Source of the DNA: Flavobacterium psychrophilum
GTDB lineage: Bacteria > Bacteroidota > Bacteroidia > Flavobacteriales > Flavobacteriaceae
Length of the DNA stretch: 20,460 nt
Reading direction: 5' to 3'
NCBI GenBank assembly: GCA_003243255.1
Contig: QFQM01000077.1
Location: 1-20,460, forward strand
Shown: piece after piece, positions 1-8,213 of the stretch
Position numbering within the stretch: position 1 is the stretch's first letter
Layout of the letters: every line of letters begins with the position of its first letter
Notes under the pieces: generated by a model
The model's input: only the letters and a program-made list of their open reading frames with translations
What the model was told of the DNA's origin: nothing
The model's database searches: none
Program-made: the position numbers and the translations under genes

Positions 1-1464
1 GCTTATAATAAGACTTTAGGTAAACATAACATTAATGCAACAGGAGGTTATTCTTATTACAATAATATTTATAAAGGTTTTGGTGCTCAAAGAAGCGGAT
101 TTGTTACCGATCTTTTTGGCTACAATAACTTAGGTGCAGGATATAACTATCGCTTAGGAGATGTTTATTCGTATAAAGGAGAATCAGACCTTGTTTCATT
201 CTATGGAAGGGCTAACTACTCTTTTGATAGTAAATATATGCTTACAGGAACTGTAAGGAGAGATGGTTCAAGCCGTTTTGGTGCTAATAACAAATGGGGA
301 ACATTCCCATCGGTATCGGCAGCATGGAGAATTACTGGTGAAGAATTTATGCAGTCTACAGGAAACTGGCTGACTAACTTAAAGATTAGGGGAGGTTATG
401 GTGTTACCGGTAACCAGGATGGTATTGGTGAGTACAAATCACTTTCAATTCTTGGGGTAGGCCGTGACAGTTACTATGATCCTGCTACAGGAACATGGAG
501 TCTTGCTTATTCTCCGGTTCAGAATCCTAACCCGGACCTTAAATGGGAATCTACTAAACAAACCAATATTGGTATTGATTTTAGTTTATTCAACAGGATT
601 ACAGGTTCATTTGAATGGTATAATAAAGAGACTAACGACCTTTTATACACTTATCAGGTGCCACAGCCACCATATTTAGTAGGTACTATGCTTGCTAACG
701 TTGGAGACTTGTCAAATAAAGGTATTGAACTTACATTAAATGCTAATGTTATTCAGAACGATAATTTTACCTGGGATGTGAACTTTAATTTTGCTAAAAA
801 CAAGCAAAAAATAGAAAAGCTTTCTAACCAGACTTACAAAACGGATGTTATTTACAGTGGTTCGTTACACGGACTTTCAGGTATGTCTAACCAGTTCTCT
901 CAAATTATTAAAGAAGGTTACCCTGTAGGAACTTTTTGGGGTAAGAAAAGCGAAGGCCTTGACGAAAACGGAAATATAATTGTAGGAGATGAAGATCAGG
1001 AAATTGGTACTGCACAGCCTGATTTCAGTTTAGGTTTTGGTATGAACTTTACCTATAAAAACTTTGACTTTGGTTTTACAGGTTACGGAATGTTTGGCCA
1101 GGATATACTTAATGCAACAGATATGATGCTTAACGATCCTAACAGGCTGCCATCGTATAATGTGACTGATGATTATCTGACAAGCGGTATTACATCGTCA
1201 CCTCAGTACTCAAGCTACTGGATAGAAGATGGTTCATTCTTCAGATTACAGACAGTTACACTGGGTTATACAGTTCCAATGAAATCTGCATCTAAATTAC
1301 GTTTGTATGTAACAGGTCAAAACCTGGCAGTATTTACAAACTACAAAGGTGTTGACCCTGAGGTAAACTTCAGCGGACTTGATAATCCGGGAATTGACAG
1401 GTTTAATAACTATCCAAGGCCAAGAACAATCACTTTCGGATTGAACTTTACACTTGCTAACTAA
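1..1464 (+). CDS. SusC/RagA-type TonB-dependent outer-membrane transporter, C-terminal part (5' end outside window)
   Basis: The frame is open from base 1 to the TAA at 1462-1464, giving about 487 residues; the signal peptide, plug and early barrel lie upstream of the window. The visible part is beta-barrel sequence rich in alternating aromatic strands. It includes the family-typical stretches around 'RRDGSSRFG' (from 259), 'NPDLKWEST' (about 532-558) and the closing 'YPRPRTITFGLNFTLAN', which ends in a terminal beta-strand. SusC proteins import oligosaccharides across the outer membrane using TonB energy, with a SusD lid. A susD gene follows after 29 bp, so the two are surely co-transcribed. 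Internal ATGs such as 238 are not real starts because the barrel homology continues upstream of them. The substrate cannot be told from this fragment; the neighbouring hydrolases suggest an alpha-linked glycan. Confidence 0.95.
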   Translation, partial: AYNKTLGKHNINATGGYSYYNNIYKGFGAQRSGFVTDLFGYNNLGAGYNYRLGDVYSYKGESDLVSFYGRANYSFDSKYMLTGTVRRDGSSRFGANNKWGTFPSVSAAWRITGEEFMQSTGNWLTNLKIRGGYGVTGNQDGIGEYKSLSILGVGRDSYYDPATGTWSLAYSPVQNPNPDLKWESTKQTNIGIDFSLFNRITGSFEWYNKETNDLLYTYQVPQPPYLVGTMLANVGDLSNKGIELTLNANVIQNDNFTWDVNFNFAKNKQKIEKLSNQTYKTDVIYSGSLHGLSGMSNQFSQIIKEGYPVGTFWGKKSEGLDENGNIIVGDEDQEIGTAQPDFSLGFGMNFTYKNFDFGFTGYGMFGQDILNATDMMLNDPNRLPSYNVTDDYLTSGITSSPQYSSYWIEDGSFFRLQTVTLGYTVPMKSASKLRLYVTGQNLAVFTNYKGVDPEVNFSGLDNPGIDRFNNYPRPRTITFGLNFTLAN

Positions 1465-1493
1465 TAGAATAGATAAACTATAAAATATATCAA

Positions 1494-3002
1494 ATGAAAG
1501 TCAAAATAATAGCTGCGGTATTTTTTAGCTCGCTCTTTACTTTATCTTGTACTAATCTTGATGAAGAATTGTATGACAAGGTACCGGACGATGAATTTGG
1601 AAAGACTCCAACAGAGATTGAAGCTCTTGTAGGAGGGGCATACTCTTCGTTAAGAGGTTTCAGTGATGCAACATCTAACTCTTTCCCCGGAAGTGAGTAT
1701 GTGTTTTTCCTTAACGAGGTCGCTTCTGATGAAGCAACATTACCTACAAGGGGTACTGACTGGTATGACGGCGGACGTTACCAGGATTTACAAAGACACC
1801 AATGGAATTATGAAAATGGTACTATACTTTCGGCATGGCGTTATTGCTATGCAGGTATTGCCAAGGTAAATGCCATCATCTATCAGGTAGATAAATCAGG
1901 CTTGACAGATGAGGCTAAAAAGCCTATTTATGCCGAACTAAAATCAATCAGGGCATATTACTACTATATGTTGCTTGATATGTTTGGTAATGTGCCGATT
2001 GTTGTAAATTTTGAAGATACAGGATTACCTTCAAACTCTACACGTCAGGAAGTATATAACTTTGTTGAGACTGAGTTACTGGAAGCATTACCATACCTGA
2101 AATCAAATGTTGTATACTCTAAGTTTACTAAAAATGTTGCCTATTCATTATTGGCAAGATTATATCTTAACTCTGAAGCCTTTGTAGGTACAGCACGTTG
2201 GCAGGATTGTCTTGATATGTGCCAGAATATTTCGGGATATACATTAACACCTGATTATTTTGCGAGTTTCCTGACTAATAATCAGACTTCATCGGAGATA
2301 ATCTTTGCAATTCCTTATGATCAGAAAGCAGGTACTGTAGGTAACTATATGAATTCAATGAGCTGCCACTACCTGCACAGGTTTACGGTTTCACCAACAG
2401 GAGATTATCCGTGGAGTGCAAATGGTATGTGTGCCCAGCCGGGAGTTTACTCTTCGTTTGAAGATGTAGATAAAAGAAAAAAATCAATGCTTGAAGGCGA
2501 CCAGATAAACCTTGCTACAGGATCGGTTATCGTAATGGATAGCGGCTTACCTCTTACGTATACTGAAGATGTGGTTGATTTTACCAACGCTAAGCAAAAC
2601 GAAGGTGTAAGGCTTGCCAAATATGAAATGAAAGCCGGTGAGCAATGGGAGCGTGACCATGATCTTGTAGTGATTCGTTATGCAGAAATCCTGATGATGC
2701 AGGCTGAGTGTTACGTTCGTTTAGGACAACCGGGGCTTGCTGCACCTTTTGTACAACAGATAACTGAGCGTGCAGGTACTGAAATGCCTGCTACAATAGA
2801 TCTTGATTTTATAGACAAAGAACTTCTTCGTGAATTTATTTTTGAAGGAAGAAGAAGAACGGATAATATAAGATTTGGAACTTACTTCCAGCCATGGTGG
2901 GAAAAAGGAACTACGCCTGCTTACAGGTCTGTATTCCCTATTCCAAAAGCTGTACTGGACACCAACTCTAACCTTACGCAAAATCCGGGTTATCCAATGT
3001 AA
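1494..3002 (+). CDS. SusD/RagB-type surface glycan-binding lipoprotein
   Basis: This 502-residue protein has the usual SusD length. It starts with a lipoprotein signal: a hydrophobic stretch at residues 4-17, then 'LSC' with the lipidated Cys at 19, followed by TNLDEE. Acidic residues just after the Cys resemble the Bacteroidetes surface-export signal. The TPR-like SusD core includes 'LKSIRAYYYYMLLDMFGNVPIV' near residues 149-170 (helix plus the conserved FGNVP turn). The RagB C-terminal part shows 'VIRYAEILMMQAECY', 'FIFEGRRR' and the terminal 'VFPIPKAVLDTN...NPGY', all family hallmarks. SusD binds the glycan at the cell surface and caps the SusC channel. It lies 29 bp downstream of susC. 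A strong hairpin terminator follows 30 bp after the stop, which probably lowers readthrough into the hydrolase genes. Confidence 0.96.
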   Translation: MKVKIIAAVFFSSLFTLSCTNLDEELYDKVPDDEFGKTPTEIEALVGGAYSSLRGFSDATSNSFPGSEYVFFLNEVASDEATLPTRGTDWYDGGRYQDLQRHQWNYENGTILSAWRYCYAGIAKVNAIIYQVDKSGLTDEAKKPIYAELKSIRAYYYYMLLDMFGNVPIVVNFEDTGLPSNSTRQEVYNFVETELLEALPYLKSNVVYSKFTKNVAYSLLARLYLNSEAFVGTARWQDCLDMCQNISGYTLTPDYFASFLTNNQTSSEIIFAIPYDQKAGTVGNYMNSMSCHYLHRFTVSPTGDYPWSANGMCAQPGVYSSFEDVDKRKKSMLEGDQINLATGSVIVMDSGLPLTYTEDVVDFTNAKQNEGVRLAKYEMKAGEQWERDHDLVVIRYAEILMMQAECYVRLGQPGLAAPFVQQITERAGTEMPATIDLDFIDKELLREFIFEGRRRTDNIRFGTYFQPWWEKGTTPAYRSVFPIPKAVLDTNSNLTQNPGYPM

Positions 3003-3031
3003 CCCGAGCAGATACGGTTATTAAGTTGTTT

Positions 3032-3086
3032 AAATGCCGGTCTTCTATGTTTTTTTGGGTTAGTCATAGAAGTACCGGCATTTTTT
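3032..3086 (+). terminator. Long hairpin terminator between susD and the hydrolase genes
   Basis: Left arm AAATGCCGGT (3032-3041), C, TTCTATG (3043-3049); loop of 15 nt; right arm CATAGAA (3065-3071), GT, ACCGGCATTT (3074-3083), continuing into a run of six T (3081-3086). Both arm segments pair perfectly around one small internal bulge. The form is that of a rho-independent terminator. Its place inside a same-strand locus suggests partial termination, giving more susCD than hydrolase message. Confidence 0.85.
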
Positions 3087-3104
3087 AAATTTAAAAAAAC
3101 ATCA

Positions 3105-4346
3105 ATGAAAAAATACACTATTTTTTTACTTGTCGGCCTTATGGGAGTTTCTGTAGCACTTAGCTGCAGTAAAGATGATAAGCCGGGAAGTACAACGCAA
3201 CCTGAAAAATTAGATCCTGTTGCTGTTACAAAAACCAACGGTACAAAGATATACATGCACTATATGCCCTGGTTTGAGACTAAAGAGAGCAGTCCGGACA
3301 ACCAATGGGGATACCACTGGAAAATGGGTAATAAAAATCCTGATATAGTCGATGCAAACGGCAGAAGGGAAATCGCTTCTCATTATTATCCGTTGATAGG
3401 CCCATATCATTCAGGCGATAAGGAGGTAATAGAAAACCACCTTTTAATGATGAAATATGCCGGAATTGATGGTGTACTTATCGACTGGTACGGAACCTAT
3501 AATTTAAATGATTACAGGATCAATAGAGATAATGCCGAACAGCTTATTGAGATGCTTGACGATGTAGGCCTTGAATATGCTATAGTTTATGAAGACCGTT
3601 TTTTGACGAATATTGTTGATGCCGGACTTTCACCGACTGTAATAAGCGCCGCTAAAACAGATTTCAGCTACCTGCAGAACAACTATTTTAACGATGCTAA
3701 TTACATTAAAATCAATGATAAGCCTTTGTTGTTATGCTTTGGCCCGATAACACTTACGCAGCCTTCGGACTGGACAAGCGCTATGAGCGGTTTTAATCCC
3801 AAGCCTACTTTTTTAACCCTTTGGTTTGAATCAGGAGATGCGGGCGCGAATGCTTCGGGGGAGTATTCGTGGGTGTATCAGGATAATACGCACATAAGTA
3901 ACTTTTATGCTAACAGGATGCCAACTCTTGATGTAGCCATTGGCAGTGCCTATCCGGGCTTTAAAGATTATTATGTACAGGGTGGTGGCGGAGCCGGTAT
4001 TGGCTGGACCATAGAACATAATAATGGTGCTACGCTGGATGAGACTTTAACAATGGCACAAAATGCTAACGTTGATTATCTTCAGTTAATCACCTGGAAC
4101 GATTTTGGAGAGGGAACCATGATTGAGCCAACGCTTGAATTTGGCTATACCTATGTAGAAAAAATTAAAGCTTTTGCCGGGGTGCAAAATGCAAATGTTG
4201 GATTCAGCGAAATAAGCAAGCTCTATAATTTAAGAAAACAATATAAAGGCAACTCAGCAATCCAGGCCAAACTGGATAAAGTTTTTGGTTATTTTGTTTC
4301 AATGCAGCCTGATAAAGCAGTACAGTTGTTGAGCGAAATAAAATAA
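3105..4346 (+). CDS. GH71/99-like glycoside hydrolase, surface lipoprotein
   Basis: The protein has 413 residues. It begins with a lipoprotein signal: hydrophobic residues 5-19, lipidated Cys21, then SKDDK, which fits the Bacteroidetes rule that charged residues after the Cys send a lipoprotein to the surface. From about residue 48 a TIM-barrel glycosidase of the GH71/GH99-like group is visible: 'YMHYMPWF' (from Y50), 'GIDGVLIDWYGT' (D127-W128), 'AIVYEDR' (E163) and the catalytic-loop motif 'TWNDFGEGTMIEPT' (W331, D333, E336). Characterised GH99 enzymes use a Glu pair spaced E-x-x-E in this loop; here the first position is Asp. GH99 cleaves alpha-mannans internally and GH71 cleaves alpha-1,3-glucan. 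The neighbouring GH97 gene, 24 bp downstream, makes an alpha-glucan the better guess, but this is inference. It likely makes the first cuts at the cell surface. Confidence 0.85.
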   Translation: MKKYTIFLLVGLMGVSVALSCSKDDKPGSTTQPEKLDPVAVTKTNGTKIYMHYMPWFETKESSPDNQWGYHWKMGNKNPDIVDANGRREIASHYYPLIGPYHSGDKEVIENHLLMMKYAGIDGVLIDWYGTYNLNDYRINRDNAEQLIEMLDDVGLEYAIVYEDRFLTNIVDAGLSPTVISAAKTDFSYLQNNYFNDANYIKINDKPLLLCFGPITLTQPSDWTSAMSGFNPKPTFLTLWFESGDAGANASGEYSWVYQDNTHISNFYANRMPTLDVAIGSAYPGFKDYYVQGGGGAGIGWTIEHNNGATLDETLTMAQNANVDYLQLITWNDFGEGTMIEPTLEFGYTYVEKIKAFAGVQNANVGFSEISKLYNLRKQYKGNSAIQAKLDKVFGYFVSMQPDKAVQLLSEIK

Positions 4347-4370
4347 TTATAAATAACTAAAATAAAATTA

Positions 4371-6386
4371 ATGAAAAATTCAATTTATAAGTATTGCGTG
4401 GCAGCTTTGTTATTTGTGTCGTTGCCCGGCAATGCCCAAAAAAAATATACTGTAAAATCTCCAGCAAAAAAGAATGAACTGGTTTTTAGCCTTACTAAAA
4501 CCGGACAGCCTCAATATAGTTTTTTATCGAATGGAAAATCTGTAATTGAGCCGTCACTTATGGGGTTTGAGTTTCAGGGACTCAATAAAATGACCGAAGG
4601 CTTTAAAATAGTAAACACTGAAGAGCATACGGTTAATGAAACCTGGGAACAGCCATGGGGTGAATTTAAAAAAGTAAAGGATAACCATAATGAGCTGGTT
4701 GTTCACCTGAAAGAAGAAAAGGGCGATCAAAGGCTGGTTGATGTTATTTTCAGGGTTTTTGATGATGGTGTTGGATTCAGGTATCATTTTCCTAAACAGC
4801 CTAAGCTTGGGAAGGTTAAGATATCGAATGAGGTCACTGAATTTACATTTGCCGATGATAACGATGTATGGTGGATACCTGTACACCGTGAAAACAGCTA
4901 CTATGAGAGTTTTTACAGAAAAACGGCAATGAGTAAAACCGATACTATTAATACTCCGGCTACTTTCGAAATAAAAAACAAGCTTTATGTTGCTATTCAT
5001 GAGGCAGATCTTACTGATTTTGCTTCTATGACATTGCTTAAGACTAAAGGCAATCAGTATAAAAGTGATTTGGTGCCGTGGGCTGATGGGGTAAAGGTAT
5101 ATGCTGAAACTCCATTTAATACACCATGGAGAACTGTTATGGTAGGAACAAAACCGGGTGACCTGGTTACTTCAACACTGACACTTAACCTTAACGAACC
5201 TTCAAAAATTACTGATACTTCATGGATCGAGCCATCTAAATACATTGGTGTTTGGTGGGGAATCCACTTAGATCATTATACTTGGGGACAGGGAGCAAAA
5301 CATGGTGCAACTACAAAAATAACAAAGGATTATATAGACTTTGCAGCAAAACATAAGCTCGATGGTGTTCTTGTAGAAGGATGGAATTACGGATGGGACG
5401 GAGACTGGACTGCTGACGGAAGTACATTCAGCTTTTTAAAGCCCTACCCGGATTTCGATATTGAAGAGATTACACGTTATGGAGCTTCTAAAAACGTACG
5501 CCTTATAGGGCATCATGAAACTGCAGGTGCTACAAAACATTATGAAAGCCAAATGGAAGAGGCTTTTAAAATGTATAACAGGTATGGTGTTAATTGCGTA
5601 AAAACAGGTTACGTTAACAAATACCTTGATAAAAAGGAATGGCATGATAGCCAGTATGGTGTTCGCCATTACAGGAAAGTTATTGAAACTGCTGCCAAAT
5701 ACAAAATCATGATAGACAATCATGAGCCGGTAAAAGGAACGGGACTTCAGCGTACTTATCCTAACCTTATGGCGCAGGAAGGCGGCAGGGGACAGGAATA
5801 TGATGCATGGTCGGCAGATGGTGGTAATACTCCTGAGCATACTACCATTATGCCATTTACAAGAATGCTGGCAGGGCCAATGGATTTTACTCCGGGAACT
5901 TTTGATTTTAGTTATAAAACACCTTCAGGAGCAAAAGTACAGTCTACAGTTGCTAAACAGCTTGCACTATATATAGTTATGTTCAGCCCGTTACAAATGG
6001 CTTCTGACCTGCCTGAAAATTATGAAGGCAAGCCTGAGTTTGAGTTTATCAAGCAGGTTCCATGCATATGGTCTGAAACTACTGTACCGGATGCAAAAAT
6101 TGGTGAATATGTAGTAATGGCCCGTAAAGACTGGAAAAGCAACGACTGGTATGTTGGTGCTATAACTGATGAGAAACCAAGAAAAATAAATGTTGCATTA
6201 GACTTTTTAGAGCCGGGTAAAACCTACAAAGCTGAAATATATACAGATGGTAACGGAGCTGATTATAAATCAAACCCATATCCTGTAACAATTTCGGCTA
6301 AAGAAGTAAACAGCAAAACAGCATTGGAAATAAATCTTGCAGCTGGTGGAGGAACAGCTATAAAATTCACACCGGTTACAAAATAA
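4371..6386 (+). CDS. GH97 (SusB-type) alpha-glucosidase, probably inverting
   Basis: The protein has 671 residues, normal for GH97. It has an ordinary signal peptide (cleavage after about A22, 'GNA|QKK') and no lipobox Cys, so it is probably periplasmic like SusB. Order: N-terminal beta-sandwich (about 25-270), catalytic TIM barrel from 'YIGVWWGIHLDHYTWG' onward, C-terminal beta-domain (about 570-671). Catalytic acids are visible at E383 (in GHHETAG), E452 (in DNHEPVKGTG), E470 and E476 (in AQEGGRGQEYD). As recalled, SusB uses E439/E508 as base, E532 as acid, and E508/E526/E532 as calcium ligands. The spacings 69, 18 and 6 between the acids here match exactly, pointing to the inverting, calcium-dependent glucosidase branch. 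It would release glucose from imported oligosaccharides. It is the last gene before a terminator. Confidence 0.94.
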   Translation: MKNSIYKYCVAALLFVSLPGNAQKKYTVKSPAKKNELVFSLTKTGQPQYSFLSNGKSVIEPSLMGFEFQGLNKMTEGFKIVNTEEHTVNETWEQPWGEFKKVKDNHNELVVHLKEEKGDQRLVDVIFRVFDDGVGFRYHFPKQPKLGKVKISNEVTEFTFADDNDVWWIPVHRENSYYESFYRKTAMSKTDTINTPATFEIKNKLYVAIHEADLTDFASMTLLKTKGNQYKSDLVPWADGVKVYAETPFNTPWRTVMVGTKPGDLVTSTLTLNLNEPSKITDTSWIEPSKYIGVWWGIHLDHYTWGQGAKHGATTKITKDYIDFAAKHKLDGVLVEGWNYGWDGDWTADGSTFSFLKPYPDFDIEEITRYGASKNVRLIGHHETAGATKHYESQMEEAFKMYNRYGVNCVKTGYVNKYLDKKEWHDSQYGVRHYRKVIETAAKYKIMIDNHEPVKGTGLQRTYPNLMAQEGGRGQEYDAWSADGGNTPEHTTIMPFTRMLAGPMDFTPGTFDFSYKTPSGAKVQSTVAKQLALYIVMFSPLQMASDLPENYEGKPEFEFIKQVPCIWSETTVPDAKIGEYVVMARKDWKSNDWYVGAITDEKPRKINVALDFLEPGKTYKAEIYTDGNGADYKSNPYPVTISAKEVNSKTALEINLAAGGGTAIKFTPVTK

Positions 6387-6432
6387 GATTTGGGTAAATG
6401 ACTTTCTTATTGAAAATTGTTTAATGTTTGTG

Positions 6433-6457
6433 ATAACGGGGCTTTTGGCCCCGTTAT
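6433..6457 (+). terminator. Hairpin terminator closing the polysaccharide locus
   Basis: Perfect 10-bp stem ATAACGGGGC (6433-6442) / GCCCCGTTAT (6448-6457) with a TTTTG loop, 46 bp after the GH97 stop. Only a weak T-rich tail (TCGTTTAT) follows, but the GC-rich stem and position fit a transcription end. Confidence 0.8.
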
Positions 6458-6565
6458 TCGTTTATAAGTTATATGCTTTGCCTGCCAGGTGCTTTTAGTT
6501 TGTACTTGTCACAAAGTTATACTGAGAATGTGAATTTATTTTAACTGTAAAAATTGAATTGTACT

Positions 6566-6573
6566 TATCTTTG
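6566..6573 (+). promoter_or_regulatory. Bacteroidetes -7 promoter element for the TPR operon
   Basis: TATCTTTG matches the Flavobacterium/Bacteroidetes -7 consensus TAnnTTTG exactly. No convincing TTG is seen at the -33 position. Transcription would begin near 6580. An in-frame ATG at 6554 lies upstream of this element, so the site also decides the start of the next gene (6629). Confidence 0.55.
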
Positions 6574-6628
6574 TCTTGTGAAATATGTAAGTTTTATACT
6601 TTGCTATTTTATCACACCTAATACTAGT

Positions 6629-8212
6629 ATGATGAAACTTACTTTGCAGCCTTTTCTGAAACAAATGGTGGTCAGTCCTCTTATGGTGGCACTTTTTGTA
6701 GGTTCTGTTGCCTTTTCTCAGGAAAATGCAGAGGAGAAACTGTTGGTTGCAAAGGCGAATGAACTTGTTTTTTCCAACCCGGATGAAAGTATCAAGATCG
6801 CTAATCATTTACTGAAAAAAAACACCTCAGATGAAAGTGTTGCACTTTTAGACGTCTTGCTTTCCAACAGCTACAAGGCAAAGGGGGATTATCAACAGGC
6901 TGTATCCTATATTTTTCAGGCTTCATCGCATTCAAGAACTGTAGGTGATTCACTTATAGTTGAGATAGCTTTGGCGAAGGCCGATTTGTCCCGAAGGCTG
7001 CATTTGTACACACAAATGGAAGGATATCTAAATGAAATTAAGCCCGTAATTTCAGGGATTGGGAATAAAGATTTAAAGCTTTCATCTGAAATCAGGTCTG
7101 ATATTGAAAAAATATATGCCAGTATTGAACGTAAGCAATATGAAAGTGCCCTGAACTTGTTGGAATCTGTTGAGAAAAACAACAGCAATCTTCCGATAGG
7201 ATATAGTAATACTATCACTATTGAGTACCTGAAGGGACTGGCTTATTCCGGACTTCATAAAACGGCGGCGGCACAGGAGAGTTTTGAAAAAGCTTTTAGT
7301 ATTTATAATTCCCAAAAGAAGGCGGATGTACTTTTAGAAGCAAAAATACTGTTAGGGCTGAGTAAGTTGTACTATGATGCAAAAAGTTATGATAAAGCAG
7401 TAAGTACACTGTTACTATCGTTGCAAAAAGCAGAAAAACTTGGTAATTCACCGTTGAGAGAGGCTATTACCTATCAGCTTTCGGAGAATTATTTCGTGAT
7501 GGGAAACAAGGCTGAACATCAAAAGTATTTTGGTAATTTTCTTGGCTTTAACGAGGCGAATCTGAGTATGGAAACAGAGACGGTTAACTCGGTATATAAC
7601 CTGATTAGCGAGGAACAGGAATCGGCTTATGCATACCAGCAGTCAAGGCTTTTGTTTTTTGCTTATATATCGCTCGCCTGTCTTGTTTTGATAATAGCAA
7701 CAGGTATGATACTATACAGGATTAATAAGGCTAAGAGACGACAGCTGAAAGAGATAATAGGCTACCTTGAGGTATCAAATAAGTTATTGGTAAAACCTGA
7801 AGCTGATAAGAAAGAAGCTAATAAAAAAATATCGATACCTACTGAAACAGAACAGGTTATTATGGCAAAGCTCAAAAAATTTGAGGCTTCGACAAAGTAT
7901 ACAAATAAAGATATGTCGCTGGCGAATCTCGCAGCTCAGCTCGATGTAAACACAAAGTATCTGTCGGAGATTATCAATAAGCATTATCATGATAATTTTA
8001 ATACTTATATCAATAAACTAAGGATTAATTATATCATTGAAAAGCTTAAGAACGAACCTGAATATCTTAATTACAAGATAAGTTATCTGGCTGAAGAGTG
8101 CGGTTTTGCTTCTCACAGCACTTTTGCAACGGTATTTAAATCAATTACCGGTATTGCTCCCACCGTTTTTATCGAATTGATAGGTAAGGAAGTAACCCAG
8201 AAAAAAGCGTAA
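6629..8212 (+). CDS. Membrane-anchored TPR regulator with C-terminal AraC-type DNA-binding domain
   Basis: The protein has 527 residues from the ATG at 6629. That start directly precedes a signal-like segment ('MVALFVGSVAFSQ', about residues 18-30). The in-frame ATG at 6554 would add 25 residues and lies upstream of the apparent promoter. Residues about 35-320 form TPR-like helical repeats, for example 'SNSYKAKGDYQQAVSYIFQA'. A membrane segment follows ('FAYISLACLVLIIATGMILY', about 341-360), then a charged linker. The C-terminal ~100 residues are an AraC-type double helix-turn-helix: 'MSLANLAAQLDVNTKYLSEIIN' in the first HTH and 'KISYLAEECGFASHSTFATVFK' in the second. The layout implies a periplasmic TPR sensor coupled to cytoplasmic DNA binding. 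There is no kinase or receiver domain, so it is not a hybrid two-component regulator. Its targets are unknown; the upstream polysaccharide locus and the downstream giant adhesin are both plausible. Confidence 0.88.
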   Translation: MMKLTLQPFLKQMVVSPLMVALFVGSVAFSQENAEEKLLVAKANELVFSNPDESIKIANHLLKKNTSDESVALLDVLLSNSYKAKGDYQQAVSYIFQASSHSRTVGDSLIVEIALAKADLSRRLHLYTQMEGYLNEIKPVISGIGNKDLKLSSEIRSDIEKIYASIERKQYESALNLLESVEKNNSNLPIGYSNTITIEYLKGLAYSGLHKTAAAQESFEKAFSIYNSQKKADVLLEAKILLGLSKLYYDAKSYDKAVSTLLLSLQKAEKLGNSPLREAITYQLSENYFVMGNKAEHQKYFGNFLGFNEANLSMETETVNSVYNLISEEQESAYAYQQSRLLFFAYISLACLVLIIATGMILYRINKAKRRQLKEIIGYLEVSNKLLVKPEADKKEANKKISIPTETEQVIMAKLKKFEASTKYTNKDMSLANLAAQLDVNTKYLSEIINKHYHDNFNTYINKLRINYIIEKLKNEPEYLNYKISYLAEECGFASHSTFATVFKSITGIAPTVFIELIGKEVTQKKA

Positions 8213-8213
8213 T

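Noticed and set aside
238..240. ATG at 238 as start of the SusC gene
   Set aside because: The same frame is open from base 1 and upstream residues continue the beta-barrel pattern, so the gene is cut by the window edge.
4554..5000. 148-codon open frame on the minus strand inside the GH97 gene
   Set aside because: It is opposite a well-supported enzyme and has no recognisable domain or start context; it is a coding shadow.
5436..5840. 134-codon open frame on the minus strand over the GH97 catalytic domain
   Set aside because: It is opposite conserved catalytic sequence and its product shows no family features.
6554..6628. In-frame upstream ATG that would lengthen the TPR-AraC regulator by 25 residues
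   Set aside because: It lies upstream of the exact TAnnTTTG element at 6566-6573. The ATG at 6629 leads directly into a normal signal-like segment.
6629..8212. Hybrid two-component system regulator for the polysaccharide locus
   Set aside because: The sensor part is TPR-like, with no histidine kinase, ATPase or receiver motifs between the membrane helix and the HTH.
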